Positions 51,225 through 60,047 of a stretch of 64,000 bases of DNA are shown here, piece by piece (within the stretch, counting starts at the first letter, position 1; the number at the start of each line of letters is the position of its first letter). The notes beneath the pieces were generated by a model. The model was not told the DNA's origin. It did no database searches and saw only the letters and a program-made list of their open reading frames with translations. Source of the DNA: CAVUNY01 sp963768585 (GTDB lineage Bacteria > Chloroflexota > Anaerolineae > Anaerolineales > Anaerolineaceae); assembly GCA_963768585.1 (NCBI GenBank), contig CAVYIF010000010.1, forward strand, positions 151,091 to 215,090, read 5' to 3'. Position numbers and translations under genes: made by a program.

Positions 51225-52253
51225 TCAGACCGGGAACGGGTTGCGCGAAAAACCGGCCTGGTGCCAGTAGGGGTAAATCATGGGCTCCGCACTGGCTTCG
51301 TCCAGCAGGGCTACCTGCTCGGGGGCCAGCTTCCATTCGGTGGCGGCGATATTTTCACGCAGCTGCGCTTCGGTGTGCGCCCCGATGATCAGCGAGGCCA
51401 CCGTCGGGCGCCCGAGCAGCCAGTTGAGCGCGATCTGGGGGATGGTCTTGCCGGTCTGCTGGGCCACCACCTCCAGGGCATCCACCACGCGGTACAGCCT
51501 TTCTTCGGGCACCTGCGGGCCGTTATCGAGAACGCGTTTGCTGCGCAGGCGGCTGTCTTCGGGCAGGGGCCTGTCGCGGCGGATCTTGCCGGTCAGGCGG
51601 CCCCAGCCCAGCGGGCTCCACACCACCGTCGCCACGTTCTGGTCCACCGCCAGCGGCATCAGCTCCCACTCGTACTCGCGCCCCACCAGGGAATAGTAGG
51701 CCTGGTGCGCCACGTAGCGCGTCCAGCCGTAGCGCTCCGACACCGCCAGGGATTTCATCAGGTGCCAGCCGGAAAAGTTCGAACAGCCCGTGTAGCGAAT
51801 CTTGCCGGCCTGGACCATGTCGTCCAGGGCGCGCAGCGTCTCCTCCACCGGGGTCTGGGCGTCGAAACCGTGCAGTTGAAACAGGTCGATGCGGTCGGTC
51901 TGCAGGCGGCGCAGGCTCTGCTCCACCTGGCGGATGAGGTGGTAGCGCGAGGACCCCACGTCGTTGGGGCCCGGTCCGGCGCCGAAGGTGGCCTTGGTCG
52001 AGATCAGCACCTGGTCGCGGCGGCCCTTGAGCGCCTCGCCCAGAATCTGCTCTGCGGCGCCGCCGCAGTAGGTGTCGGCCGAGTCGAACATGGTCAGGCC
52101 TGCTTCCAGGCAGATATCCACCAGGCGCGTGGCCGCGGCCACATCCGTGGATTTGAAAGTGTTGAAGAAGGTGTCCTTTTCGCCAAAGGTGGCGGTACCC
52201 AGGGTCAGTACAGGAACTTTTAAGCCGGATTTGCCCAGCAGGCGGTATTCCAT
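51225..52253 (-). CDS. Aldo/keto reductase
   Basis: A 342-residue TIM-barrel NADPH oxidoreductase. ATG 52253 is chosen because AAGGAGATC precedes it. DSADTYCGGAAEQILGEAL holds the catalytic D and Y (about 57-62), the lysine is in STKATF, and the histidine in QLHGFD; SPLGWGRLTGK and IIGAHTEAQLREN near the end bind NADPH. It belongs to the AKR group similar to plant and bacterial voltage-channel beta-like proteins. The substrate is unknown. It lies 41 bases before the molybdopterin lipoprotein gene on the same strand. Confidence 0.9.
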   Translation of the reverse strand: MEYRLLGKSGLKVPVLTLGTATFGEKDTFFNTFKSTDVAAATRLVDICLEAGLTMFDSADTYCGGAAEQILGEALKGRRDQVLISTKATFGAGPGPNDVGSSRYHLIRQVEQSLRRLQTDRIDLFQLHGFDAQTPVEETLRALDDMVQAGKIRYTGCSNFSGWHLMKSLAVSERYGWTRYVAHQAYYSLVGREYEWELMPLAVDQNVATVVWSPLGWGRLTGKIRRDRPLPEDSRLRSKRVLDNGPQVPEERLYRVVDALEVVAQQTGKTIPQIALNWLLGRPTVASLIIGAHTEAQLRENIAATEWKLAPEQVALLDEASAEPMIYPYWHQAGFSRNPFPV

Positions 52254-52499
52254 CAGGTTGATCTCCTTGATAATGTATTTCTCTACCAAATTTTATCTTA
52301 AATTGTGAAATATTCCCCTGCCGGCTGCGGCAGCCGCAGCGTATGTCTGGTGGCAAGAAAAACCTGTCATTTTTGCGCCTGGGATTGCCGCCGATATCAT
52401 TAAGACGCTCTCACCGGCCCGAAGTCCACCCGTAGAGGGTGGAATGGGGGCAGCAGGGGAAGCAATCTCCCTTTGGGGATACAATAGTTACAGGTGGCT

Positions 52500-52628
52500 A
52501 TGAAAAATCAATCCCTTTCTGCTTCGCTTTACTTTCCGCCCCCTGAATCGCAGGGTGGCTGGCGCTGCCTGTTAGCGCCGGATGAAATCCGGACCACCGC
52601 CGGCATCGTAAAAGCGGTCCAAAACTAA
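52500..52628 (+). pseudogene. Truncated N-terminus of a serine hydrolase
   Basis: ATG 52500 with CAGGTGGC upstream starts a 42-residue frame that reads YFPPPESQGGWRCLLAP then DEIRTTAGI, closely resembling the N-terminal segment of class C beta-lactamase-like serine hydrolases of Chloroflexota, which usually continue with GMDPDKLD. Here the text breaks after AGI and a stop follows. The catalytic part is missing, so it is a remnant. The family match is from recall. Confidence 0.5.
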
Positions 52629-52661
52629 GCAGCACATAAACAACGTGATGGATAGCAAACG

Positions 52662-52700
52662 TTGGGGTGAAATTGGCGCTTCGCGCCAATTTCACCCCAA
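52662..52700. repeat. Perfect 18-bp inverted repeat
   Basis: TTGGGGTGAAATTGGCGC (52662-52679) and its exact complement (52683-52700) flank a 3-base loop TTC. No T run follows. It lies after the hydrolase remnant and may have been its terminator. The stem is longer than needed for termination. Confidence 0.6.
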
Positions 52701-52816
52701 CATATAACCTCTTTCATGGGAAATCCCAATGAGTCGACATATTTTCAATCCCAAAAAACAGGGTTTATGGTAAAAATAGATCTTTGAAAGAGACGGTATA
52801 ATTTTATCGAGGCCCA

Positions 52817-53908
52817 ATGAAAGACTTATACGATATTCTGGAAGTTCCATCGAACGCCACATTGGAGAATATCAAGGAACAGTATCGTTTCCTGGTGCAA
52901 GCCTGGCATCCCGATAAATTTCCATCCGAGAACCAAAAAGCAAAAGCGGAAGAAAAAATCAAGCAAATCAACGGCGCGTTTGAAATCCTGGGCAACCCGG
53001 CCAAGCGCGCCGCGTACGACCGCGAACGGAATCCACAACCCGCGCCGTTTCGCCCGACTGAAAATCCGCAGCGCGAGCGGGATCAGGCCGAAGCAGCAAC
53101 CCGCTACGCGCAGCAGCAGCGCGAACGCGAGGCCCAGGCCGAGGCCGCCCGGCGGTACGAGGCGGAGGAATACCTGCGCCGGAACCAAAACGCGCGCCGC
53201 TCCGGTCGCAGCGCGCCAAAAGGCAGTGAAGTAAAGGTGGACCTGGCGCCCGGCGTGGAAATGATTTTTATGCCTGTCCCGGCCGGCGAGTTTTATTACG
53301 GCGAACAGAATTGGCCGGTGCACCTGAACCAATATTGGATCGGCAAGGCTCCCGTGACCAACGCCCAGTTCAAGGCATTCCTCGATGCCGCCCGTTATCC
53401 CTATTCAGAAAAAATACCACCCGGCCGGGACGAGTACCCGGTGGTCAATGTGAGCTGGCCCGATGCCGCCGCTTTCTGCACCTGGGCCGCCCAGGTCAGC
53501 GGCCAGCCGATCCGCCTGCCAACCGAAGCCGAATGGGAGAAGGCCGCGCGCGGGACGGATGGCCGCACCTACCCCTGGGGCAAGCAAGAACCGGACGGCC
53601 GGCACTGCAACTTTAACCTGCTCTATCAGGGCACCACGCCGATTCTGAAGTTCAGCCCGCAGGGCGACAGCCCCTACGGCTGCAGCGACCTCGCCGGCAA
53701 CGTATGGGAATGGACCGCCGACTGGTATTCATCCAGCTACTTGAATCAAAATCCCAGGGCCAACCCCACCGGGGCCTACAGCGGGCAGTCGCGCGTCATG
53801 CGCGGCGGCTCCTGGCACAATGAAGGCTGGTACATCCGGTCCACATACCGCAACTGGGACCCCCCCACCGAACGCAACGACAGCCTCGGTTTCCGCTGCG
53901 CCCGCTAA
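52817..53908 (+). CDS. J-domain protein fused to a formylglycine-generating-enzyme-type fold
   Basis: A 363-residue protein. Residues 1-70 are a DnaJ J-domain with HPD at 31-33 (AWHPDKF) that should stimulate a DnaK. A glutamine/arginine/glutamate-rich coiled linker (about 75-140) follows. Residues ~145-363 form an FGE-sulfatase (SUMF1-type C-type-lectin-like) domain: MPVPAGEFYYGEQ, RLPTEAEWEKAARG, DLAGNVWEWTADWY, RVMRGGSWHNE and the end LGFRCAR. The active cysteine pair of true FGE is not apparent, so a binding or scaffold role is likely. The fusion suggests a chaperone-targeted protein. No adjacent partner. Confidence 0.85.
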   Translation: MKDLYDILEVPSNATLENIKEQYRFLVQAWHPDKFPSENQKAKAEEKIKQINGAFEILGNPAKRAAYDRERNPQPAPFRPTENPQRERDQAEAATRYAQQQREREAQAEAARRYEAEEYLRRNQNARRSGRSAPKGSEVKVDLAPGVEMIFMPVPAGEFYYGEQNWPVHLNQYWIGKAPVTNAQFKAFLDAARYPYSEKIPPGRDEYPVVNVSWPDAAAFCTWAAQVSGQPIRLPTEAEWEKAARGTDGRTYPWGKQEPDGRHCNFNLLYQGTTPILKFSPQGDSPYGCSDLAGNVWEWTADWYSSSYLNQNPRANPTGAYSGQSRVMRGGSWHNEGWYIRSTYRNWDPPTERNDSLGFRCAR

Positions 53909-54093
53909 ATTTCGCATCGCAGCGCAGGTTCCATTCTTGTCAACCGGCGCCATCCCAGGAGCCGCAATCCAATTTAACCAAAACGATTTGCAGGAACAGC
54001 CGGCCGTATGCCGCCGCAGTTATTCATTTGATCTTAAGATGGAAACCGAGTCTCAAAAAATGCCTGTCGTACTTCGCCGGTCGACCTGATCTA

Positions 54094-55062
54094 TTAATTT
54101 GGATTTGGAGCGGCGGATAAAACTGAAAAATTTGCAAATTCCACGCTGGCTTTTTCACCCGTCTGGGGCAGGTTCACCCCCACCCCCACCGTCCCGGATT
54201 TCAAGCTGTCATCGATGAAATGGTCCACCATCTGGCCGTTGATCATGAAGATAAATTGTGATCCTTGCACCCCCACCGCCAAGCGGTTGGTCTGCCCTAC
54301 GCGGATCGCGGCAGAATCGGTTTCAGGGATCAAGTTGTACCAATCCGTCCCGTCGTACCAACCAAAATAATACTGGCCCTGGTTATTAACAGAGAAGTAA
54401 TACCAGGTTTGATCCTGGCTGTTATAACGAAAAACCAGCCCCGAGTCGGCATCGGGATCATCCGGCATGGAGATCGCTTTCATATCCACCCCGGCATAAA
54501 AATCCGTCTGGTCGTCCATCGTCGGGAAGGAAAAATCGGATGAACTCTTTACGGAGGTGACATTCCAGGAATAGGTCCCATTGTTAATGCTGCGATTGCC
54601 CGTAATATAATCGTCCCGCACATCGCCGGTTTGCCATTCATGGCTGTTGTCCGTAAAAAATTCGGTAAAGCTGGCCGGCCAGCTTTGCTCCAGCTTAACC
54701 AGGGGCTGCAGCGCGGCGATGGTCGCCTGGGCCTCGACCGTTGCCGTGCCGCTGTTCACGGCCAGAGTTGGGGGTTGGGTAGGATCGGAAGTTGGCTCAT
54801 CCGGAGGGACAAGGATCCCAATGATGATCAGAATTAAGGCAATGACGCCAATCCAGGCGAAAACCTTGGTTAACGCATTCATTCGGGTGGGTGGCGCAGC
54901 AGCCGGTTGGGGTACATCGTCTGCCTCTGGCAGCGGGATGCGCATGTCTTCGGGGATGATCACAGTGTCGTGACAGAAAGAGCATTCAACCGTTTCTTCC
55001 CCCGGATTGGGTTCGAAATGGAGTGGTCCACCGCAATTGGGACAGTTAAAAGATGCTGTCAT
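54094..55062 (-). CDS. Zinc-ribbon membrane protein with extracellular beta-sandwich domain
   Basis: A 322-residue protein. The N-terminal zinc ribbon has CPNC (7-10) and CSFC (27-30). A proline-rich stretch leads to one membrane helix (about 67-86, VFAWIGVIALILIIIGIL) and a Thr/Pro linker. The C-terminal half (about 130-315) is a jelly-roll-like domain (LVFRYNSQDQTWYYFSVNN, GQTNRLAVGVQGSQFIFMINGQ) resembling laminin-G/concanavalin-type or 3-keto-disaccharide hydrolase-like folds used to bind surfaces or sugars. It may be a surface-bound recognition protein. Function is not known. Confidence 0.75.
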   Translation of the reverse strand: MTASFNCPNCGGPLHFEPNPGEETVECSFCHDTVIIPEDMRIPLPEADDVPQPAAAPPTRMNALTKVFAWIGVIALILIIIGILVPPDEPTSDPTQPPTLAVNSGTATVEAQATIAALQPLVKLEQSWPASFTEFFTDNSHEWQTGDVRDDYITGNRSINNGTYSWNVTSVKSSSDFSFPTMDDQTDFYAGVDMKAISMPDDPDADSGLVFRYNSQDQTWYYFSVNNQGQYYFGWYDGTDWYNLIPETDSAAIRVGQTNRLAVGVQGSQFIFMINGQMVDHFIDDSLKSGTVGVGVNLPQTGEKASVEFANFSVLSAAPNPN

Positions 55063-55190
55063 TGGCAGGTTCCTATGCGAGAAATTATATACCTATTTTA
55101 TTTATTTTGTCATATTTTTTTCTAAATTTCTGGGGGATTTCCCCCCAAAAGAAAGCGGCTTTTTATCAATCTGCCTGCAAAATCCAATCC

Positions 55191-55265
55191 GAGACGCACA
55201 CCACCACCTGCTTTGGTTGTGTCGCCGGGCGCTGTGCCTGCAGCAGCCTGGGAAAATTGTGTCCG
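55191..55265 (+). pseudogene. Short degenerate copy of galM
   Basis: The 75 bases from GAGACGCACACCACCACC resemble galM at about 58290-58360. TGTGTCGCCGGGCGCT is identical in both, and the neighbouring bases agree in many places. In galM that stretch encodes FGCVAGRYANR. The copy is too short and too altered to code for anything. It lies 3 kb upstream of the intact gene, with the M6 protease gene between, and appears to be a relic of a duplication or rearrangement. Confidence 0.6.
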
Positions 55266-55279
55266 GTACGCGAGCAAAT

Positions 55280-55317
55280 AATAAGAAGAGCCCGTTGCTA
55301 GACGGACTTTCTTATTT
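55280..55317. terminator. Bidirectional hairpin terminator after the M6 protease
   Basis: AATAAGAAG (55280-55288) begins a stem that continues through CCCGT and pairs with the segment ending TTTCTTATT (55309-55317). The loop is about six bases. It lies 19 bases past the protease stop (minus strand) and contains the A/T arms typical of a two-way terminator. Confidence 0.6.
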
Positions 55318-55335
55318 ATTTCGCAATCAATGTGA

Positions 55336-57576
55336 TTACTTCGCCGGGCGAACCTGTACTTGCATGAAGCCGTCCTTTGCGCTGATGCTCTGGATACGGA
55401 TCTGCGTTCCGGTGTTCGGTACGATCACGCTTCCCCAAGGATTGACCGGATCGTAGTAGCTGTTGCGATCATCAAACATCGAAACACCCGGTAAACTGGG
55501 ATGATACGACGGCTGACTGAGCCAATGCAGGGTAATCGCGTCCGTCGGGTCAAGTGTGAAGGTCGAGTCATACGTCTGCATGCGGTTGCGCCACACGCCG
55601 CCATCCGCGCGGATCAACGCCGTTGGATGGGCATCCACCGGCAGCAGCAAACCCTGACCGGGGTGACGGGCGACCTGGTTGTTGCTCTGGGAGGTATCCC
55701 AATAGTTGATCAGCATGCCGTCCTGGTAAGGAAGGTGCTCAACCCAGTTACCCAGAAGCGGATTATCCAGGAAACCAAAGTTGTACGGGCCAACCTGCAG
55801 GTTTTTATCGTACCCCCAATACTGGCGATACTCGACCACGTAATAGTTGGCATAGTAGCTAAGTTCCTGACCGCTTGTCACCCAAAAGCCAGCAAATGTC
55901 CAACCAGCATCCGTCTCAGCACCATCAGTTGCCTGACCGGTGATCGAGATCTCATCGACCATAAAGCCGAATCCGCCGGTGTTGGAATCTGTCCAATAGC
56001 GGAAACCGAGCAGCACATCGCCCTCGGGGAGATCGGCTGTCAGGTCGTACCAGTTATTACTCGTGGCCCGACCGGTAATACCAAAGCCTAAATTCTGGCC
56101 ATTGGGATCGTCAGTGGTCGAGCGGTTGGTCTCAATGGGTATCCAGGTGGCCCCACCGTCTGTGGAGTACACCAGGTAGGCGTAGTCCCAATCGGTTTCT
56201 ATGTTATAGCGCACCCTGGCAGTTAGCGTCGCTCCAGCGGGTAACGAGAACGCCTTATACATGAAGTTGTCCAGGTTATCGCCCGAGCCGCTGTAGTAGT
56301 AATAGTCGCCGTATCTGGGCGTTCCGATATTCTCGAGCACCGCCTTATCCGGCAAGACCACAAATAGGCCTTGGGCTTGCTTGGTGTTAGTTTCCATCGG
56401 GCCAAGCTTGTGCTCGGATTTCTGGCCAGCATAGGCTACTTCGTAGTTCAGCCAGCCGAGTTGGAACTTTTCCCAGGCGCCCATGTGGCTGGGTGCATCG
56501 CCAATGGTATCCATCCCGGTGTCCACCCAGGAGCCGGAGGACATCAGCGTCCAAAAGCCGGTCCCGTTCTCGCCGCCGGAAGTGTCGTACAGGTCCGGCA
56601 AGCCCAGGTCATGGCCGTACTCGTGAGTAAATACACCTACGCCGCCGTTCTCGGGCTGGATGGTGTACTTACCAACCCAGTAATCGCTGTCACCGATCTG
56701 GACGCCGCCGTCAGGATTGAAGGCTGGACCCTGTCCATCCGGGCCCGAGCGGTTCGAGAATGCATACCAGCTGTGGCTCCAGATGGCCCAATCATCGCAG
56801 GTTGGCGAGCAGGATTCATTGCCCACCCCGGCATGTATCGACTGGAAAGTATCAATATAGCCGTCCGGCTCGTCGAAATTGCCATCGCCGTCGTAATCGT
56901 AGCGATCCCACACATCGAACTCGCTCAGATAATCGTCAATTTCGGCCGGAGTCTTGCCGGCGGCGATCTGAGCAGCGTACCAGCCATCGATCGAGTCATT
57001 CAGGAAGTACCACACCTGATTCCCGCCCAATGGGCTGTTAAAATCATCGTCGTAAGTGGCTGCATCGCCCGGGACTGGGACCCAATCGGTCACATCGCCG
57101 TGGACGGTATAGCGGTTGGAAGACTGTTCGATGTAAAAGTTGCGCATCGAGTTTGCGCCGGGAGCATCGTTGAACAGCAGATTCAGATAGTAGTCGCGGC
57201 TGAAGTCCGGGACCCAGATCGTCGTATTATCGACAGAGCGGTCCGGCTCCGCCATGGTGTTATGTTGTAAATCGGCAAATTCGCCCGTGACGGTCCAGAT
57301 CGCGCCCTCGCCTTCCCGCTCCAGTTCAACATACTGGCCGCGCGCAACTTCGCCGACCTTGCCATAGGCCTTGCCGTTGAGCTTGGCCTCAAGCGCCTGC
57401 TTTTTTAGCTCCAATTGTGCAGTTGTCAACGGATCGGGTCGGTTATCCACTTTGGGAACAAACGAAGTATCGCCATTGACGCCACTTGAAAGATCCGGCG
57501 CAGCACTAACAATGGGCACAAACGTGACCACGAGCAGTGCAAGAATTACAAACGTGGAAAAAAATCTTACTTTCAT
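55336..57576 (-). CDS. Secreted M6-family metalloprotease
   Basis: A 746-residue protease of the immune inhibitor A group. A signal peptide (about 1-25, cleaved near SAAP) is followed by a propeptide, then the catalytic domain with the zinc motif HEYGH (318-322) and the extended GLPDLYD, and a calcium-binding-like stretch DYDGDGNFDEPDG (227-239). Further beta-rich domains (about 470-610) follow, one with DEISITG typical of extracellular carbohydrate/protein-binding modules. It would degrade proteins outside the cell. GAGGAGAATGG precedes the ATG. Confidence 0.9.
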   Translation of the reverse strand: MKVRFFSTFVILALLVVTFVPIVSAAPDLSSGVNGDTSFVPKVDNRPDPLTTAQLELKKQALEAKLNGKAYGKVGEVARGQYVELEREGEGAIWTVTGEFADLQHNTMAEPDRSVDNTTIWVPDFSRDYYLNLLFNDAPGANSMRNFYIEQSSNRYTVHGDVTDWVPVPGDAATYDDDFNSPLGGNQVWYFLNDSIDGWYAAQIAAGKTPAEIDDYLSEFDVWDRYDYDGDGNFDEPDGYIDTFQSIHAGVGNESCSPTCDDWAIWSHSWYAFSNRSGPDGQGPAFNPDGGVQIGDSDYWVGKYTIQPENGGVGVFTHEYGHDLGLPDLYDTSGGENGTGFWTLMSSGSWVDTGMDTIGDAPSHMGAWEKFQLGWLNYEVAYAGQKSEHKLGPMETNTKQAQGLFVVLPDKAVLENIGTPRYGDYYYYSGSGDNLDNFMYKAFSLPAGATLTARVRYNIETDWDYAYLVYSTDGGATWIPIETNRSTTDDPNGQNLGFGITGRATSNNWYDLTADLPEGDVLLGFRYWTDSNTGGFGFMVDEISITGQATDGAETDAGWTFAGFWVTSGQELSYYANYYVVEYRQYWGYDKNLQVGPYNFGFLDNPLLGNWVEHLPYQDGMLINYWDTSQSNNQVARHPGQGLLLPVDAHPTALIRADGGVWRNRMQTYDSTFTLDPTDAITLHWLSQPSYHPSLPGVSMFDDRNSYYDPVNPWGSVIVPNTGTQIRIQSISAKDGFMQVQVRPAK

Positions 57577-58103
57577 GAACCATTCTCCTCTGAATGTTTT
57601 TTTGATGCTTCTTCCAATCTGTTACTTTTCTGAACGATTTTTTTGTGGACGCACCTCCTTTAACGGCATAAAACCAGGGTCCCTAAGATAAACACTACAC
57701 TCGATTTTCTGGTGATTTTTCCATACAACACGCGCAAACCGATACTTTGTTTCCCCTTGGTGTAGATGGTTTGCCTTTTTACATAATATATACTATCAAT
57801 TTTGTAAGGAGATTGCAAGTATATTATGAGATTTTGATAAATTGCCAGGCAAAAAGCATTAAATTGGGACTAATCTGCAGCAATCAGCGGACAAAATGCA
57901 CATTCCGCAGGACAGCCATCTTCTCGAAGGCAATTTTTCGCAGCACTTTCAAATCAGGTTTGCGCTTCACTGGTCATCAAGGATCAGGCCGTGTGAAAGG
58001 TTGGGAAAATCTCCCCCCGGCAAGCCCCGGAAATTGGATCGCTCTTGTTATAATCAGGCTAGAAACACACCCTTTGACACCTACCACCCGCACGGAGGCA
58101 GCT
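57577..58103. other. Intergenic region between the divergent M6 protease and galM
   Basis: The protease-proximal part (57577-57860) is AT-rich, with no obvious gene; a frame open leftward from galM up to 57747 has no ribosome-binding site and no protein-like composition. A TATAAT at about 58049-58054 could be the galM -10 box, with no convincing -35. Confidence 0.4.
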
Positions 58104-59166
58104 ATGAACAAACAACCCTTTGGAACCTCGAATTCCGGCGAACCCATCATACAGTACACCCTGGCCAATGCCAACCGCATGCAGGTGCGGGTGATTAATT
58201 ACGGCGGGATCATCACCACGGTAAATGTCCCCGACCGTCAGGGCGCCGTTCAGAACGTGGTGCTGGGCTTCGATACCCTTCACCATTACGAGACAGGCAC
58301 CACCTACTTTGGCTGTGTCGCCGGGCGCTATGCCAACCGCATCGCGCGGGGCAAGTTCACTCTGGACGGGAAAACCCACCAATTGGCCGTCAATGACGGC
58401 CCTAACCACCTGCACGGCGGCCTGCAGGGATTTGATAAACAGGTGTGGGATGTGGTCCGCGAAATCGGCGAGCCCGGCATAGAAGGCATCGAACTGCACC
58501 ACTTGAGCCCGGATGGGGCAGAAAATTTTCCCGGCAGCCTGGATGTAACCCTGGCCTACCGGCTGACCGCCGAGAATGAGCTGCGCATCGATTACCGCGC
58601 CACGAGCGATGCAGCCACGATCGTCAACCTGACCAACCACTCTTATTGGAACCTGGCGGGCGAAGGCTCCGGCACGATCTACGCCCACATCCTGCAGCTT
58701 AATGCCGACCGCTACACCCCCGTGGATGCCACCGCGATCCCCCTGGGGGAACTGGCCCCGGTAGCGGGCACGCCTTTCGATTTTCGCGAACCGAAAGCGG
58801 TCGGGGCCGATATCCGCTCCGACCACCAGCAAATCCAATATGGCAAGGGCTACGATCACAACTGGGTCATCCATCGCCCGGCCCTGGACGACCAGAGTCT
58901 GGTGAAGGCCGCAGAACTGAGCGAAACGACCTCCGGCAGGCGCATGGAAGTATGGACGACCGAACCCGGCATCCAGTTTTACTCCGGTAATTTTCTGGAT
59001 GGGGGGAATTATGGACCCAGCCGCCGCGCCTACCGCCAGGGTGACGGGCTGGCACTGGAAACGCAGCATTTTCCCGATTCGCCCAACCGGCCCGAATTCC
59101 CCAGCCACCGCGCTCTATCCCGGGGGGGAGTACCGCTCGACGACCATTTATAAATTTATTGGATAG
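58104..59166 (+). CDS. galM: Aldose 1-epimerase (galactose mutarotase), C-terminal frameshift
   Basis: A 353-residue enzyme that interconverts alpha and beta anomers of galactose and other aldoses. GGAGGCAGCT precedes ATG 58104. The first catalytic histidine region is NDGPNHLHGGLQGFDK (about 89-104), the second NLTNHSYWNL, and the base glutamate is in ALETQHFPDSPN. The open frame runs past the natural end to 59153, but the normal tail TALYPGGEYRSTTIYKF is in the next frame, ending TAG at 59166; the change is at about 59104 (CCCAGCCACC). This single-base shift could be a sequencing error. Confidence 0.88.
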
Positions 59167-59170
59167 CCGG

Positions 59171-59200
59171 CCAGCCGGTCGGGTATACCCCGACTGGCTG
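59171..59200. repeat. Inverted repeat after galM
   Basis: CCAGCCGGTCGGG (59171-59183) and CCCGACTGGCTGG (59188-59200) pair over 13 bases with one G-T pair and a 4-base loop TATA. No T run. It may end galM transcription and the convergent nitroreductase gene. Confidence 0.5.
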
Positions 59201-59223
59201 GTTCAGGATTAAGCGAGGATCGG

Positions 59224-59883
59224 CTACCAGGCGTTGATGTGCAGGATATCGTCCAGGGGTTTGCGCGGCGCCGGTCGAAAACCCTCACCGAGCACGTGCG
59301 CCACCGGGATCAGGGCCACCTGGGTAAAATCGTCATAGGGGATGCCCAGAACTTCAGCCGCTTCGGCTTCATACAACAGATGCAGGGTCGTCCAGCTGGT
59401 GCCCAGGCCGCGCGAACGGGCAGCCAGCATAAAACTCCACACAGCCGGCAGGATCGAGCCGTAATGGCCCGCCTGGCTGGCTGAAGGGTCATTTTTAGCG
59501 GACCCTACCCGCCCACTGATGCAGGGGATGAGCATCACGGGCACACGCTGGAAGTTTTTCGCCAGGTAGGCTGCCGAACCGATCACTCGTTCGGCGCGGG
59601 TCTGCTCTGAACGGGGTTTATCTTCGGGCGGAATCCTATCGCGGAATGAGCCAGAATACCGGTCCCAGCCTTTGCGGTAAATATCCGCTATCGCCAGTTT
59701 CTTCTGCGGATCGGTGACCAGCACAAAATGCCAGCCCTGGCGGTTGCTGCCGCTGGGAGCCTGGATGGCAAGCTGCAGGCACTCGCGCACCAGGTCCAGG
59801 TCCAGCGGTCGGTCGAAGTCCAGGCGGCGGCGTACGGCGCGCGTCGTGGAGAGAAGTTCATCGGGGGTTAGAGAAAGGGTCAT
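59224..59883 (-). CDS. Nitroreductase-family protein
   Basis: A 219-residue FMN-dependent oxidoreductase of the same broad family as the one at 7666-8229 but of a different subgroup. TTRAVRRRLDFDRPLD (about 13-28) and QAPSGSNRQGWHFVLVTD are the FMN-binding segments, and AARSRGLGTSWTTLHLL is the core helix region. It probably reduces nitro compounds, quinones or related substrates. The start ATG 59883 has AAAGGAGC upstream. No close operon partner. Confidence 0.9.
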   Translation of the reverse strand: MTLSLTPDELLSTTRAVRRRLDFDRPLDLDLVRECLQLAIQAPSGSNRQGWHFVLVTDPQKKLAIADIYRKGWDRYSGSFRDRIPPEDKPRSEQTRAERVIGSAAYLAKNFQRVPVMLIPCISGRVGSAKNDPSASQAGHYGSILPAVWSFMLAARSRGLGTSWTTLHLLYEAEAAEVLGIPYDDFTQVALIPVAHVLGEGFRPAPRKPLDDILHINAW

Positions 59884-60047
59884 GGGTTGCTCCTTTTGGG
59901 TTGATTGAAGAGTAAATATAGACCTGATCTCAGTATACAGAAATTATCTACATTTTGCGAACCGGCGAAGCCGCCTGCCCAATACCACTGGTTGGGCTTG
60001 TGATACCGGTCATTTGATTCTTGAATTCTTTTATATTTTGGGGGTTT

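Noticed and set aside
56371..57270. A 299-codon plus-strand frame
   Set aside because: Antisense to the M6 protease gene, with no start site and no domain.
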